12,788 nt of DNA from NCBI GenBank assembly GCA_022616595.1, contig JAKEEL010000079.1, positions 1 through 12,788 on the forward strand, read 5' to 3'. Below are positions 1-7,448 of this stretch, piece after piece. A program made the translations under genes and the position numbers. This DNA is from Methylococcaceae bacterium. Its GTDB lineage: Bacteria; Pseudomonadota; Gammaproteobacteria; Methylococcales; UBA1147. Numbering within the stretch: position 1 is the first letter of the stretch; every line of letters starts with the position of its first letter. The notes under the pieces are model-generated. The model was not told the DNA's origin and did no database searches. It worked only from the letters and a program-made list of their open reading frames with translations.

Positions 1-690
1 ATCGTTGGTCGAGGTATCGCCATCGACCGAAATGCTGTTGAAAGACTGCTCGACCGCTCTGGATAGGCAAGAATTCAAAAGCCTGCGATCGATGCAAAGA
101 TCGGTCGCAATAAAGGCCAGCATGGTCGCCATGGCGGGATGGATCATTCCGGCGCCCTTGGCAATCCCGGTGATCACGATATCCCGTCCGCCGATTGAAA
201 TGCGCCGGGACAATCCTTTGGGACGGGTATCGGTGGTCATGATCGCCCGTGCGGCGGCTTCCCACCCAAACGGGGAAAGCGCGTCGAGCGCCGCGGGAAT
301 CGCCGACTCTATTTTCTCGACCGGAAGACGCTCGCCGATCACCCCGGTCGAAAATGGAAGAATCTGATCCTCCCGATAACCCAAGCGTTGCGCGAGAAAT
401 CTGCAGGTTCTCCGGGCGTCGTCGACTCCGGCCTGTCCCGTGCCCGCATTGGCATTGCCCGAATTGATCAACATACAGCGCACCTGACCCGCAATGTTTT
501 TCCGCGCGACCAATACCGGCCCGGCACAGAACGCATTCCTGGTGAAGGTCCCTGCGCAGACTGATCCCGGTGCTGTTTCAATCACCACCAGATCATCACG
601 AACCCTCTGCCGGATGCCCGCCGAAGCGGTTCCGAGCCGAACACCTCGGACCGGAATGAGATCCAATCTGCTAATCGCACCGGCGGCCAT
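1..690 (-). CDS. argJ: ArgJ, bifunctional glutamate N-acetyltransferase / amino-acid acetyltransferase (N-terminal 230 residues, cut by the left edge)
   Basis: ArgJ moves the acetyl group from N-acetylornithine to glutamate, and in bifunctional forms also acetylates glutamate with acetyl-CoA, in cytoplasmic arginine synthesis. The minus-strand reading frame starts with ATG at 690-688 and stays open to base 1. It covers about 230 of the roughly 400 residues usual for the family. Visible signatures are LINSGNANAGTG near residues 74-85, the TTDT motif at 152-155, the self-cleavage region KGAGMIHPAMATM at 178-190, and FNSISVDGDTSTND at the truncated end. By family knowledge Thr189 becomes the N-terminal nucleophile of the beta chain after autoproteolysis. 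An in-frame TAG lies about 20 codons upstream of the ATG, and AGGGA lies about 10 bases before it, supporting this start. The gene is commonly next to secA in gammaproteobacteria; here a plus-strand gene separates them. The C-terminal part cannot be assessed. Confidence 0.96.
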   Translation of the reverse strand, partial: MAAGAISRLDLIPVRGVRLGTASAGIRQRVRDDLVVIETAPGSVCAGTFTRNAFCAGPVLVARKNIAGQVRCMLINSGNANAGTGQAGVDDARRTCRFLAQRLGYREDQILPFSTGVIGERLPVEKIESAIPAALDALSPFGWEAAARAIMTTDTRPKGLSRRISIGGRDIVITGIAKGAGMIHPAMATMLAFIATDLCIDRRLLNSCLSRAVEQSFNSISVDGDTSTND

Positions 691-766
691 CGAATCCGGT
701 TCCCTGAATTCGGTCAGACCGCTGTGGCGGTGCAGGTATTGCTACACACAGCCTGGAACAGGTTGA

Positions 767-795
767 TTTATACCGGACACAACATTGATTGTTAG
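767..795 (-). promoter_or_regulatory. Candidate sigma-70 promoter for argJ
   Basis: On the minus strand CTAACA (795-790) and TATAAA (772-767) are separated by 17 bases. This gives a good -10 match, four of six at -35, and optimal spacing. The start of transcription would fall near 760, leaving a leader of about 70 bases before the argJ ATG at 690. A promoter of its own is expected because the opposite-strand gene at 889-2841 blocks read-through from secA. This is a sequence match only. Confidence 0.5.
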
Positions 796-857
796 ACTGC
801 CAGACATCCGTAAAGCGAACCATGAATTATTGTTCATTTTACGCCAACAGATTCGGT

Positions 858-880
858 TACACTACTTCATTGCAAGGAAC
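858..880 (+). promoter_or_regulatory. Possible -10 element and ribosome binding site before the sulfatase-like gene
   Basis: TACACT at 858-863 resembles a -10 hexamer, but the sequence 16-18 bases upstream (around 834-841, a T-rich CATTTT stretch) is a poor -35. AAGGA at 875-879 is a good ribosome binding site about nine bases before the ATG at 889, and it decides that start. The promoter part is weak. The ribosome binding site is convincing. Confidence 0.35.
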
Positions 881-888
881 CTCGATAC

Positions 889-2841
889 ATGCAGATGAAT
901 TCAAGCCACTCCATCTTCGAAGAAATCCGCACAGGCAGCTGGGCCGGAATGCGGACCGGTTGCGTGCTCGGGCTGCTGCTCGGCGTCGCGCTCGTGTCAA
1001 GTCCCAATGCGGATCTCGTGATCCAGGGGGCCGGTTCAATTACCGCGACCTTGCTGCTGCTGAGCGCTGGAGGCGCGGTGATCAGTGCCATTGCACTATT
1101 GCCGGTGGAAATTTTCTTGGGACTTTTGCAAGGCAGGCGCGGGAACTGGAAAAACCCCGTCCGCCCCTGGTTTTACGCCGGCTCAGTACTTATTGCTGTC
1201 CTGTCCGTCCACATGAGTCTGGAAATCAGCTTCAATCGGATACGCGACATTGGTTCGCCCGAGGGCCTTGGATTGCTGTTCGGCGTTTTTTCCATTGCAC
1301 TGGCTCTCTTCGTCGGGATGCTGGTCCTTGCGAAACGGGAGAACGATCACAACGATTCCTCACCGAGTTTCAAAACAATCGTTGTCCTGTTTGTCGGCGG
1401 ACTACTTGCCGGTGGAGCCTGCATCAGTCTAATTGCCGACCGACGCGCCAATGGAATTACAGAGGTCGCCGAGGGCACGGCCATCATTCCGGCCGGTGCG
1501 GGCGTTCAAGCACATCGCGGGTTCAATGTCCTTTTGATTTCCGTAGATACCTTGCGCGCCGATCATTTGAGCGGTTACGGTTACCCGCGAAAGACATCAC
1601 CGAATATCGATGCGCTGGCGCTCGAAGGAACCAAGTTTGTCCGCGCGCACAGCCAAGCTCCTTGGACCCTGCCCTCGCACGGAACCATGATGACTTCGCT
1701 TTACCCTTCATCCCATGGCGCCCGGTTCAAGAACAACTTTCGGTTTCTTGATATGTTTTATGTAAACCGATTGGACGAGCGCAACCTCACGCTGGCCGAG
1801 GTGCTCAAGACGGCTGGCTATCGGACCGGAGCGCTTACCAGCGTCAACTGGCTCAGTTCCGAATTCGGATTCGGGCAGGGTTTCGATACCCTTGATATGA
1901 ACAGCCGGGCAAACTCGGCGCCGGTGCTCGTTGACAAGGCGATCGAGTGGATTTCCGCGAACCCTGACAAACCGTTTTTCCTGTTCGTGCACTTCTTCGA
2001 TGTCCACAACTATAAGTCGCCGCAGCAATATGATACACGCTACCGGCAGGGGGATTATCACGGTAAGATAAAAGACGATCGCCTCGGGAATGTGATCGCG
2101 AATACGTTCAACTCGTTATCGCCCGATGACATCGCTTACCTGGTTGCAAAATATGACGGCGCGATCAATTACGTGGATGCAGAACTTGGAAGGCTGTTCC
2201 GAACGTTCCGAAATAACAATTTTTATGACAACACGCTGATCGTCCTCGCCTCGGATCACGGCGAGGAATTCTGGGATCACGGCGGCACGGGCCATGGCTT
2301 CACGCTTTACGAAGAACAATTGCATGTGCCGATGATCATCAAACCGCCTTCGGCATTTCCTGTGACTACCCGGCAACCGGATGCGCTGGTGGGAATCATC
2401 GACATTGCGCCGACGATTCTGGATTATCTCGGCATATCCCGACCAGATACCTATGAGGGAATATCATTACGCGAAATCATTGAGGGGGATTCAGCGCCCA
2501 CGCGCCCGCTATTCGCGGAAGATACATACTTTTTCAACAGCTACGCGATGCTCGACGAATACTTCAAATTCATCAATAATCGCATGCTTCCATCCGACCT
2601 TTTCAATACAGGACTGCTGCTTGCAAATATCCGTTCTCTGTACAAATTTCGCGATGACGAGTTCTATGATCTGGCCCTCGATCCCCTGGAACGGCACAAC
2701 ATATCCGGAAGCGGGGTCGTCCTGCCGAGGAACCTGAATGCACAAATTCGGGATCATTTGAGTATCAGGCGGCGCGGGAAAATGAAATCCATGGATCCAA
2801 GATCATCGGCTGAACTGCGCTCCCTCGGCTATATCCAATAG
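889..2841 (+). CDS. Membrane-anchored sulfatase-like / alkaline-phosphatase-superfamily hydrolase or transferase
   Basis: This is a 650-residue protein with two parts. About five hydrophobic segments are visible at roughly residues 22-38, 50-80, 95-110, 125-148 and 163-184. A sulfatase-type domain follows from about 211 to the end, probably in the periplasm. Family landmarks are NVLLISVDTLRADHLSGYG at 213-231, with Asp220 as a likely metal ligand; PWTLPSHGTMMTS at 258-270; SDHGEE at 455-460; and GTGHG at 466-470. The C-terminal SLGY is typical of this group. Thr260 occupies the position of the Cys or Ser that sulfatases convert to formylglycine, so normal sulfatase activity is doubtful. Threonine is the nucleophile in related membrane phosphotransferases such as LtaS and EptA, which also have an N-terminal five-helix region. 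The substrate is unknown; a transferase or hydrolase acting on cell-envelope groups is an inference. The gene stands alone, divergent from argJ and convergent with secA. ATG at 889 follows a good ribosome binding site; ATG at 895 is an in-frame alternative. Confidence 0.9.
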   Translation: MQMNSSHSIFEEIRTGSWAGMRTGCVLGLLLGVALVSSPNADLVIQGAGSITATLLLLSAGGAVISAIALLPVEIFLGLLQGRRGNWKNPVRPWFYAGSVLIAVLSVHMSLEISFNRIRDIGSPEGLGLLFGVFSIALALFVGMLVLAKRENDHNDSSPSFKTIVVLFVGGLLAGGACISLIADRRANGITEVAEGTAIIPAGAGVQAHRGFNVLLISVDTLRADHLSGYGYPRKTSPNIDALALEGTKFVRAHSQAPWTLPSHGTMMTSLYPSSHGARFKNNFRFLDMFYVNRLDERNLTLAEVLKTAGYRTGALTSVNWLSSEFGFGQGFDTLDMNSRANSAPVLVDKAIEWISANPDKPFFLFVHFFDVHNYKSPQQYDTRYRQGDYHGKIKDDRLGNVIANTFNSLSPDDIAYLVAKYDGAINYVDAELGRLFRTFRNNNFYDNTLIVLASDHGEEFWDHGGTGHGFTLYEEQLHVPMIIKPPSAFPVTTRQPDALVGIIDIAPTILDYLGISRPDTYEGISLREIIEGDSAPTRPLFAEDTYFFNSYAMLDEYFKFINNRMLPSDLFNTGLLLANIRSLYKFRDDEFYDLALDPLERHNISGSGVVLPRNLNAQIRDHLSIRRRGKMKSMDPRSSAELRSLGYIQ

Positions 2842-2978
2842 CGAGCGCGGTAAATGCACCACAATCACCGGGGTTAGGCTGTCAGCCCATCGAATTTCTG
2901 CTGCAAGCAAAACCTTGAGCGGTTATTCAGGGGCAGTGGACAAATTGCGGGCCGTGAAAAACGTCCGAAGAACAAGTG

Positions 2979-3016
2979 AAAAGGTACCCGGAAGCGGCTG
3001 AATCGTGCATTTCCGG
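2979..3016 (-). terminator. Weak hairpin downstream of secA, possible terminator
   Basis: On the minus strand CCGGAA (3016-3011) can pair with TTCCGG (2993-2988) across a 17-base loop. GGTACC and then TTTT (2982-2979) follow. It lies just after the secA stop at 3023, in a gap where two genes converge. The stem is short, the loop is long and the T-run is small and offset, so this is a tentative call. The rest of the gap at 2842-3022 shows no gene-like frame. Confidence 0.22.
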
Positions 3017-3022
3017 AATTCA

Positions 3023-5728
3023 TCAATTTAATTTGCCGTGACACTGCTTATATTTCTTTCCCGAACCACAGGGGCAGGGTTCATTCCGGCCAATCTTGGG
3101 TCCCGCCCGTTTAATCGGCTTTTGCGTTTCGACTGAATTATCCGGCATTTCCGGGTCTGCCAGACTGCTTTGTACCTCGGCATGCTCATAGCTGAGCTGG
3201 TCCACGGATATTCGGGGGGACTCGACGGGCTTAAGATCCTCTTCGGTCCGCACCTGGACCCTGCAAAGAATGCCCGTCACCTCCTGTTTGATCCCGTCGA
3301 GCAGGCTCACAAACATTTGAAAGGCTTCGCGCTTGTATTCCTGCTTGGGATCTTTCTGGGCGTAACCCCGCAGATGGATTCCCTGACGCAAATGGTCCAT
3401 GGCCGCGAGATGCTCTTTCCAGGAATTATCGAGAACCTGGAGCATGACTGACTTTTCGAAATGATGCATGAGTTCCGGCCCTACAAGGGCTTCCTTTTCC
3501 GCATAACTCCGGTCCAGCTTTTCCAGGATCGTTTCCCTGAGCGTCTCTTCATGCATGGAATCGTCTTCATCCAGGATCTTCCGGATCGGGATGACCGCCC
3601 CCACTTCAGATTCCAAGGCCTCTTCGAGACCGCGCAGGTTCCACTGCTCTTCCATGGTCCGTTTGGGAATATGCTGATCGATCATCAGGTTCACAACGTC
3701 CTGTCGAATCGCGGCGATGGTTTCTGAAATTTCGTCCGCCTCCATAAGCTCGTTGCGCTGCTTGTACACCTCCCGGCGCTGGTCATTGGCGACGTTATCG
3801 AACTCGAGCAATTGCTTGCGGATATCGAAATTGCGTCCCTCGACCTTGCGCTGCGCATTCTCGATCGCCTTGGTGACCCAGGGATGTTCGATCGCCTCGC
3901 CTTCCTCGAGCCCCAGCTTCTGCATCAAACCGGCGACCCGCTCGGACGCGAATATGCGCATCAGATTATCCTGCAGCGAAAGGTAAAAACGGGTCGAACC
4001 CGGATCGCCCTGCCGTCCGGAGCGACCCCGCAACTGGTTATCAATGCGGCGCGATTCATGCCGTTCCGAACCGATTACATGCAGGCCTCCCGACTCGATG
4101 ACGGCATTATGGCGGACGGTCCAGTCATCGCGGGCTTTTTCTATCGCCGCCGTTTCGGCCGGATCGATCTGTTCGAGCTCCGCTTCCAGATTTCCGCCGA
4201 GCACGATATCGGTACCGCGTCCGGCCATGTTCGTCGCGATGGTCACGGTGCCGGGACGTCCTGCCTGCGCGATGATGTGCGCTTCCCGCTCATGCTGTTT
4301 CGCGTTCAGAATCTGATGCGGGATCTTTTGTTTTTTCAGCAATTCGGAGACATGCTCCGAATTTTCAATCGACGTGGTACCGACCAGCACCGGCTGCCCG
4401 CGCTCCACGCAATCTTTGATATCTTCACAGATCGCCTTGTATTTTTCCTCCGTGGTCAGATAAACCAGATCGCCCATATCGTCCCGGATCATGGGTTTAT
4501 GGGTCGGAATCACGATCACTTCAAGATGGTAGATTTGTTGAAATTCGAAGGCCTCGGTGTCCGCGGTACCGGTCATTCCGGCGAGCTTGTGGTACAGGCG
4601 GAAGTAATTCTGGAACGTGATCGAGGCGAGCGTCTGATTTTCGTTTTGGATCCTGACCCCCTCCTTGGCTTCGACCGCCTGGTGAAGCCCCTCGGACCAT
4701 CTTCGTCCCGGCATCACGCGACCGGTAAATTCATCCACGATCACGACTTCATTGTTCAGTACGATATAGTCGACATCTTTCTGGAACAGTACATGCGCCC
4801 GCAGAGAAGCGTTGGTATAGTGCATCAACAGAATATTGGCCGCCGAATACAAACTTTCTCCCTCGGCCATCAGGTTATGCTCGACCATGAGATTCTCGAT
4901 TTTTTCATGGCCTTCTTCCGTCAGATAGACCTGCCGCGCCTTTTCATCGACATGGTAGTCGCCGGGCCCCTCCTTCTCCTGCTGTTTTGTCAAAAGCGGA
5001 ACGATCGCGTTCAGATGCTTGTAAAGGTCCGAGTGGTCTTCCGTGGGACCCGAAATGATCAGCGGTGTACGCGCTTCGTCGATCAGAATCGAGTCGACCT
5101 CGTCGACGATCGCATAATGGAGTTCACGCTGGACCTTCTGCGCGGCATTGAAGGCCATGTTGTCGCGCAGGTAATCGAAACCGAATTCGTTATTCGTCCC
5201 GTACGTGATATCGGCCGCATAGGCCACCCTGCGCTGATCGGGGCTCAACTCGCTGACGATCACCCCGACCGTCATGCCCAGAAATTCATAGATTTTACCC
5301 ATCCAGGCGGCGTCGCGGCGAGCCAGATAATCGTTTACCGTGACCACGTGGACGCCCCTGGCGGGCAACGCGTTCAGATAAACCGCCAAGGTTGCGACAA
5401 GCGTTTTCCCCTCGCCGGTTTTCATTTCGGCGATTTTCCCGTCATCCAAGATCATGCCGCCGATCAGCTGCACGTCGAAATGACGCATGTTCACGGTGCG
5501 CAAGCCAGCCTCCCGGACCGTTGCGAATGCCTCGGGGAGTAATTCTTCCAGGGATTCCCCTTGCGCGAGCCGGCCGCGGAACTCTGCTGTTTTGGCCCGT
5601 AGTTCAGCATCGCTCAGCGCGTGGAATTCCGCTTCGAGCGCATTGATCTTTTTGACGATTCTCTTTTTTTTCTTGATCAGCCGATCGTTCCGGCTGCCGA
5701 TCACGACCTTGACGAGCTTAGCAAACAT
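3023..5728 (-). CDS. secA: SecA, preprotein translocase ATPase
   Basis: SecA is the motor that pushes preproteins through SecYEG using ATP. It works at the cytoplasmic face of the inner membrane and binds SecB. The 901-residue protein matches the usual proteobacterial length. Walker A is KTGEGKT at 103-109. The Walker B region DEVDSILIDEARTPLIISG begins at 209, at the same numbering as E. coli. The substrate cross-linking region lies between the two helicase halves, and the helicase motif LRGRSGRQGDPGSTRFYLS is clear. The C-terminal tail ends with a zinc-binding and SecB-contact module, CPCGSGKKYKQCH. ATG at 5728 gives the standard N terminus MFAKLVKVV; only a weak ribosome binding site (GGGAT) lies before it. 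The gene just upstream is the divergent DciA-like gene, and no secM-like gene lies between secA and lpxC, so the SecM arrest control of enterics appears absent here. No defects were seen. Confidence 0.99.
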   Translation of the reverse strand: MFAKLVKVVIGSRNDRLIKKKKRIVKKINALEAEFHALSDAELRAKTAEFRGRLAQGESLEELLPEAFATVREAGLRTVNMRHFDVQLIGGMILDDGKIAEMKTGEGKTLVATLAVYLNALPARGVHVVTVNDYLARRDAAWMGKIYEFLGMTVGVIVSELSPDQRRVAYAADITYGTNNEFGFDYLRDNMAFNAAQKVQRELHYAIVDEVDSILIDEARTPLIISGPTEDHSDLYKHLNAIVPLLTKQQEKEGPGDYHVDEKARQVYLTEEGHEKIENLMVEHNLMAEGESLYSAANILLMHYTNASLRAHVLFQKDVDYIVLNNEVVIVDEFTGRVMPGRRWSEGLHQAVEAKEGVRIQNENQTLASITFQNYFRLYHKLAGMTGTADTEAFEFQQIYHLEVIVIPTHKPMIRDDMGDLVYLTTEEKYKAICEDIKDCVERGQPVLVGTTSIENSEHVSELLKKQKIPHQILNAKQHEREAHIIAQAGRPGTVTIATNMAGRGTDIVLGGNLEAELEQIDPAETAAIEKARDDWTVRHNAVIESGGLHVIGSERHESRRIDNQLRGRSGRQGDPGSTRFYLSLQDNLMRIFASERVAGLMQKLGLEEGEAIEHPWVTKAIENAQRKVEGRNFDIRKQLLEFDNVANDQRREVYKQRNELMEADEISETIAAIRQDVVNLMIDQHIPKRTMEEQWNLRGLEEALESEVGAVIPIRKILDEDDSMHEETLRETILEKLDRSYAEKEALVGPELMHHFEKSVMLQVLDNSWKEHLAAMDHLRQGIHLRGYAQKDPKQEYKREAFQMFVSLLDGIKQEVTGILCRVQVRTEEDLKPVESPRISVDQLSYEHAEVQSSLADPEMPDNSVETQKPIKRAGPKIGRNEPCPCGSGKKYKQCHGKLN

Positions 5729-5766
5729 CAGGACTTATCCCGCTACCCAGAAAATGAATGCCGCGC

Positions 5767-5797
5767 ATCATACTAAATTTGAGGCCGGATGGGTAAA
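5767..5797 (-). promoter_or_regulatory. Candidate secA promoter
   Basis: On the minus strand TATGAT (5772-5767) is a strong -10. TTACCC (5796-5791) or TTTACC (5797-5792) is a fair -35, with a spacer of 18 or 19 bases. Transcription would start near 5760, giving a leader of about 32 bases before the secA ATG at 5728. The site lies in the divergent gap between secA and the DciA-like gene, as expected. Confidence 0.45.
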
Positions 5798-5844
5798 TAG
5801 ATGGGTGAACCCGGATTTGTAAACGATGGACCCATTGAAAACAG

Positions 5845-5872
5845 TTGCAACTCGGCGCCCGTCGGGTATCCT
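5845..5872 (+). promoter_or_regulatory. Candidate promoter for the DciA-like gene
   Basis: TTGCAA at 5845-5850 and TATCCT at 5867-5872 are separated by 16 bases on the plus strand. Transcription would begin near 5879. That is downstream of the first in-frame ATG (5801) and just before the ATG at 5885, which favours a start at 5885 or 5906. The -10 match is only partial. Confidence 0.35.
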
Positions 5873-5884
5873 TCAATCGTTTTT

Positions 5885-6361
5885 ATGGATAGAGTCATTG
5901 TTCGAATGCCGGCCCGACCGATCGTAATCGACCAGTACATACAAAGCGGTGATGCGGTTCCTGCTTCCGTGCTGAAGCAGGTTTCCGAGCAATGCCGGAT
6001 GCTCAAAATCGTGCGGCGCATTCTGCCTGAATCTCTTGCCGAATCTTTGCTCGGCTGCGTGCGAAAACGAACCGAACTGGTCATACTCACCGGTTCGGCG
6101 GCCTGTGCCTCACAACTTCGATTTCACGGCCCGGTCATTCAGGAAACCCTGAACCAAAACACGCCGCAATGGATCGAGTCGGTCAAAATTCGGATCATTC
6201 ATCCGGGTAAACCCGAGGCCGCCCGCCGTACCACGCGAAACATTCCGTCCACGGAAACGATCCGAATCCTGCGCGGATGCAGCGAATTTATTTCCGACGT
6301 CGATTTACAGATCGCTTTGAATCGACTCGCCGATACACTGGAAAGAACCAACCCGGCATAA
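5885..6361 (+). CDS. dciA: DUF721/DciA-like protein, probable DnaB helicase loader
   Basis: DciA proteins load the replicative helicase DnaB in bacteria that lack the phage-derived DnaC loader. Many gammaproteobacteria encode such a DUF721 gene between lpxC and secA, so position supports the call. From ATG 5885 the product is 158 residues. The DUF721 core spans about residues 27-105: a helical start (VLKQVSEQCRMLKIVRRILP), then LVILTGSAACASQLRFHGP and a closing strand SVKIRII. A C-terminal segment with ISDVDLQIALNRLADTL resembles the tail seen in gammaproteobacterial members. In-frame ATGs at 5801, 5885 and 5906 are possible starts and none has a strong ribosome binding site. The extra N terminus from 5801 looks unlike the family and would overlap the putative promoter. 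The gene is on the strand opposite its neighbours, convergent with lpxC. The family match is from pattern recognition of a divergent family, so the role is likely rather than proven. Confidence 0.8.
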   Translation: MDRVIVRMPARPIVIDQYIQSGDAVPASVLKQVSEQCRMLKIVRRILPESLAESLLGCVRKRTELVILTGSAACASQLRFHGPVIQETLNQNTPQWIESVKIRIIHPGKPEAARRTTRNIPSTETIRILRGCSEFISDVDLQIALNRLADTLERTNPA

Positions 6362-6368
6362 AAGTACC

Positions 6369-6401
6369 GACACCGGCGTATTCCCGTCCCCCGGTCGTGT
6401 C
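6369..6401. terminator. Imperfect inverted repeat between converging dciA and lpxC
   Basis: GACAC at 6369-6373 pairs with GTGTC at 6397-6401, with further CGG/CCG pairing inside after a small bulge. It fills most of the 40-base gap between the two converging stop codons, where a shared terminator would sit. There is no clear T-run on either strand, so the call is tentative. Confidence 0.25.
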
Positions 6402-7316
6402 CTAGACCGCAACCGGGATCGATTGCATGTAGGAAATCGGGACCTCGCTCAGGTCATCGAAAGTTACCGACTCCCAGGCATCTTTGCTGTTCAGCAATTT
6501 TCTGAGCAGCTTATTATTCAAGGCATGGCCCGACTTGTAGCCGCTGAAGGAACCGATCAGGCTATGCCCCAACAGATAAAGATCGCCGATCGCATCCAGA
6601 ATCTTATGCTTTACGAATTCGTCGACATATCTAAGGCCGTCCTCGTTCAGGATCTTGTCATCGTCGACCACGATCGCATTGTCGAGGCTTCCTCCCAGCG
6701 CGAGATTCATCGAACGAAGCGCCTCGATGTCCTTCATGAACCCGAAGGTTCTCGCCCGGCTGACTTCCTTCACGAAGGATGTCGAAGAAAAGTCGATGGT
6801 CGCGGTCTTGGCTTCGTCATTGAATGCGGGATGCACGAAATCAATCGTGAAGGTCACCTTGAATCCGTCGAAAGGTTCGAAACACGCCCATTTATCACCG
6901 TCCTCGACCATCACTTTCTTTTTGATCCGGATGAAGCGTTTCGGGGCGTCCTGGTCCTTGACGCCCGCAGATTGCAGCAAAAACACGAAGGGACCGGCGC
7001 TCCCGTCCATGATCGGCACTTCCGGCGCGCTGACATCGATCAAGGCATTATCGATACCCAGGCCGGCCAGCGCGGAAAGCAGGTGCTCGACAGTCGAGAT
7101 TTTCGCGCTCCCCTTCACCAGCGTGGTGGAAAGCAAGGTTTCACCGACATTCTCGGGTCTTGCATCGATCACAACCGGTTCGTCGAGATCGGAACGTCTG
7201 AATTTAATCCCGGAACCGGGTGCGGCCGGCCTGAGCGTCAAATACACCTTTTCGCCTGTATGCAGCCCGACCCCCGTGGCCCGTATCACGTTTTTCAACG
7301 TTCTTTGTTTGATCAT
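6402..7316 (-). CDS. lpxC: LpxC, UDP-3-O-acyl-N-acetylglucosamine deacetylase
   Basis: LpxC is a zinc enzyme that removes the N-acetyl group from UDP-3-O-acyl-GlcNAc, the committed step of lipid A synthesis in the cytoplasm. The 304-residue product has the usual length. The zinc and catalytic residues are all present: Glu77-His78 in STVEHLLSALAG, His237 and Asp241 in KHKILDAIGDLYLLGH, and His264 in KSGHALNN. Numbering is one less than in E. coli. The N terminus MIKQRTLKNVIRATGVGLHTG is standard. ATG at 7316 is preceded by GGGTGAGGG on the minus strand, a purine-rich ribosome binding site placed close to the start. The gene follows ftsZ after 132 bases, as in E. coli and Pseudomonas, and may have its own promoter in that gap. 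In enterics its protein level is set by FtsH proteolysis; I cannot judge that here. No anomalies were seen. Confidence 0.99.
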   Translation of the reverse strand: MIKQRTLKNVIRATGVGLHTGEKVYLTLRPAAPGSGIKFRRSDLDEPVVIDARPENVGETLLSTTLVKGSAKISTVEHLLSALAGLGIDNALIDVSAPEVPIMDGSAGPFVFLLQSAGVKDQDAPKRFIRIKKKVMVEDGDKWACFEPFDGFKVTFTIDFVHPAFNDEAKTATIDFSSTSFVKEVSRARTFGFMKDIEALRSMNLALGGSLDNAIVVDDDKILNEDGLRYVDEFVKHKILDAIGDLYLLGHSLIGSFSGYKSGHALNNKLLRKLLNSKDAWESVTFDDLSEVPISYMQSIPVAV

Positions 7317-7367
7317 AGACCCTCACCCGTCCGTTTTAATTATTGCATTGCAGCATAAAATGACCAA

Positions 7368-7394
7368 ATAGTACCATAAGCACTCCATTGGCAA
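7368..7394 (-). promoter_or_regulatory. Possible lpxC promoter in the ftsZ-lpxC gap
   Basis: On the minus strand TTGCCA (7394-7389) is a five-of-six -35 match. TACTAT (7373-7368) could be its -10, but the spacer is only 15 bases. The gap at 7317-7448 is AT-richer than the flanking genes near lpxC, which fits a promoter region. No convincing ftsZ terminator was found in the gap, so read-through from ftsZ is also possible. Confidence 0.3.
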
Positions 7395-7448
7395 AAGTGC
7401 GTGTCGATTTTCCGTCGCCAAGCCGACCATTTCACGCCCCGGGAATCC

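Noticed and set aside
5..766. Plus-strand frames of 72-120 codons at the left edge
   Set aside because: They lie opposite the argJ frame, which is open over all 230 codons and carries ArgJ motifs.
789..1751. A 320-codon plus-strand frame overlapping the start of the sulfatase-like gene
   Set aside because: It is in another frame of the 889-2841 gene and is rich in Arg and Cys without domains, while the 889 frame shows membrane segments and sulfatase motifs.
2877..2887. Short palindrome GGCT-GTC-AGCC after the sulfatase-like gene
   Set aside because: A four-base stem with a three-base loop and no T-run is too weak to call a terminator.
3812..5542. A 576-codon open frame on the plus strand opposite secA
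   Set aside because: It is antisense to a fully conserved secA, shows no recognisable domain and has a composition rich in Arg, Asp, His and Phe typical of mirrored coding sequence.
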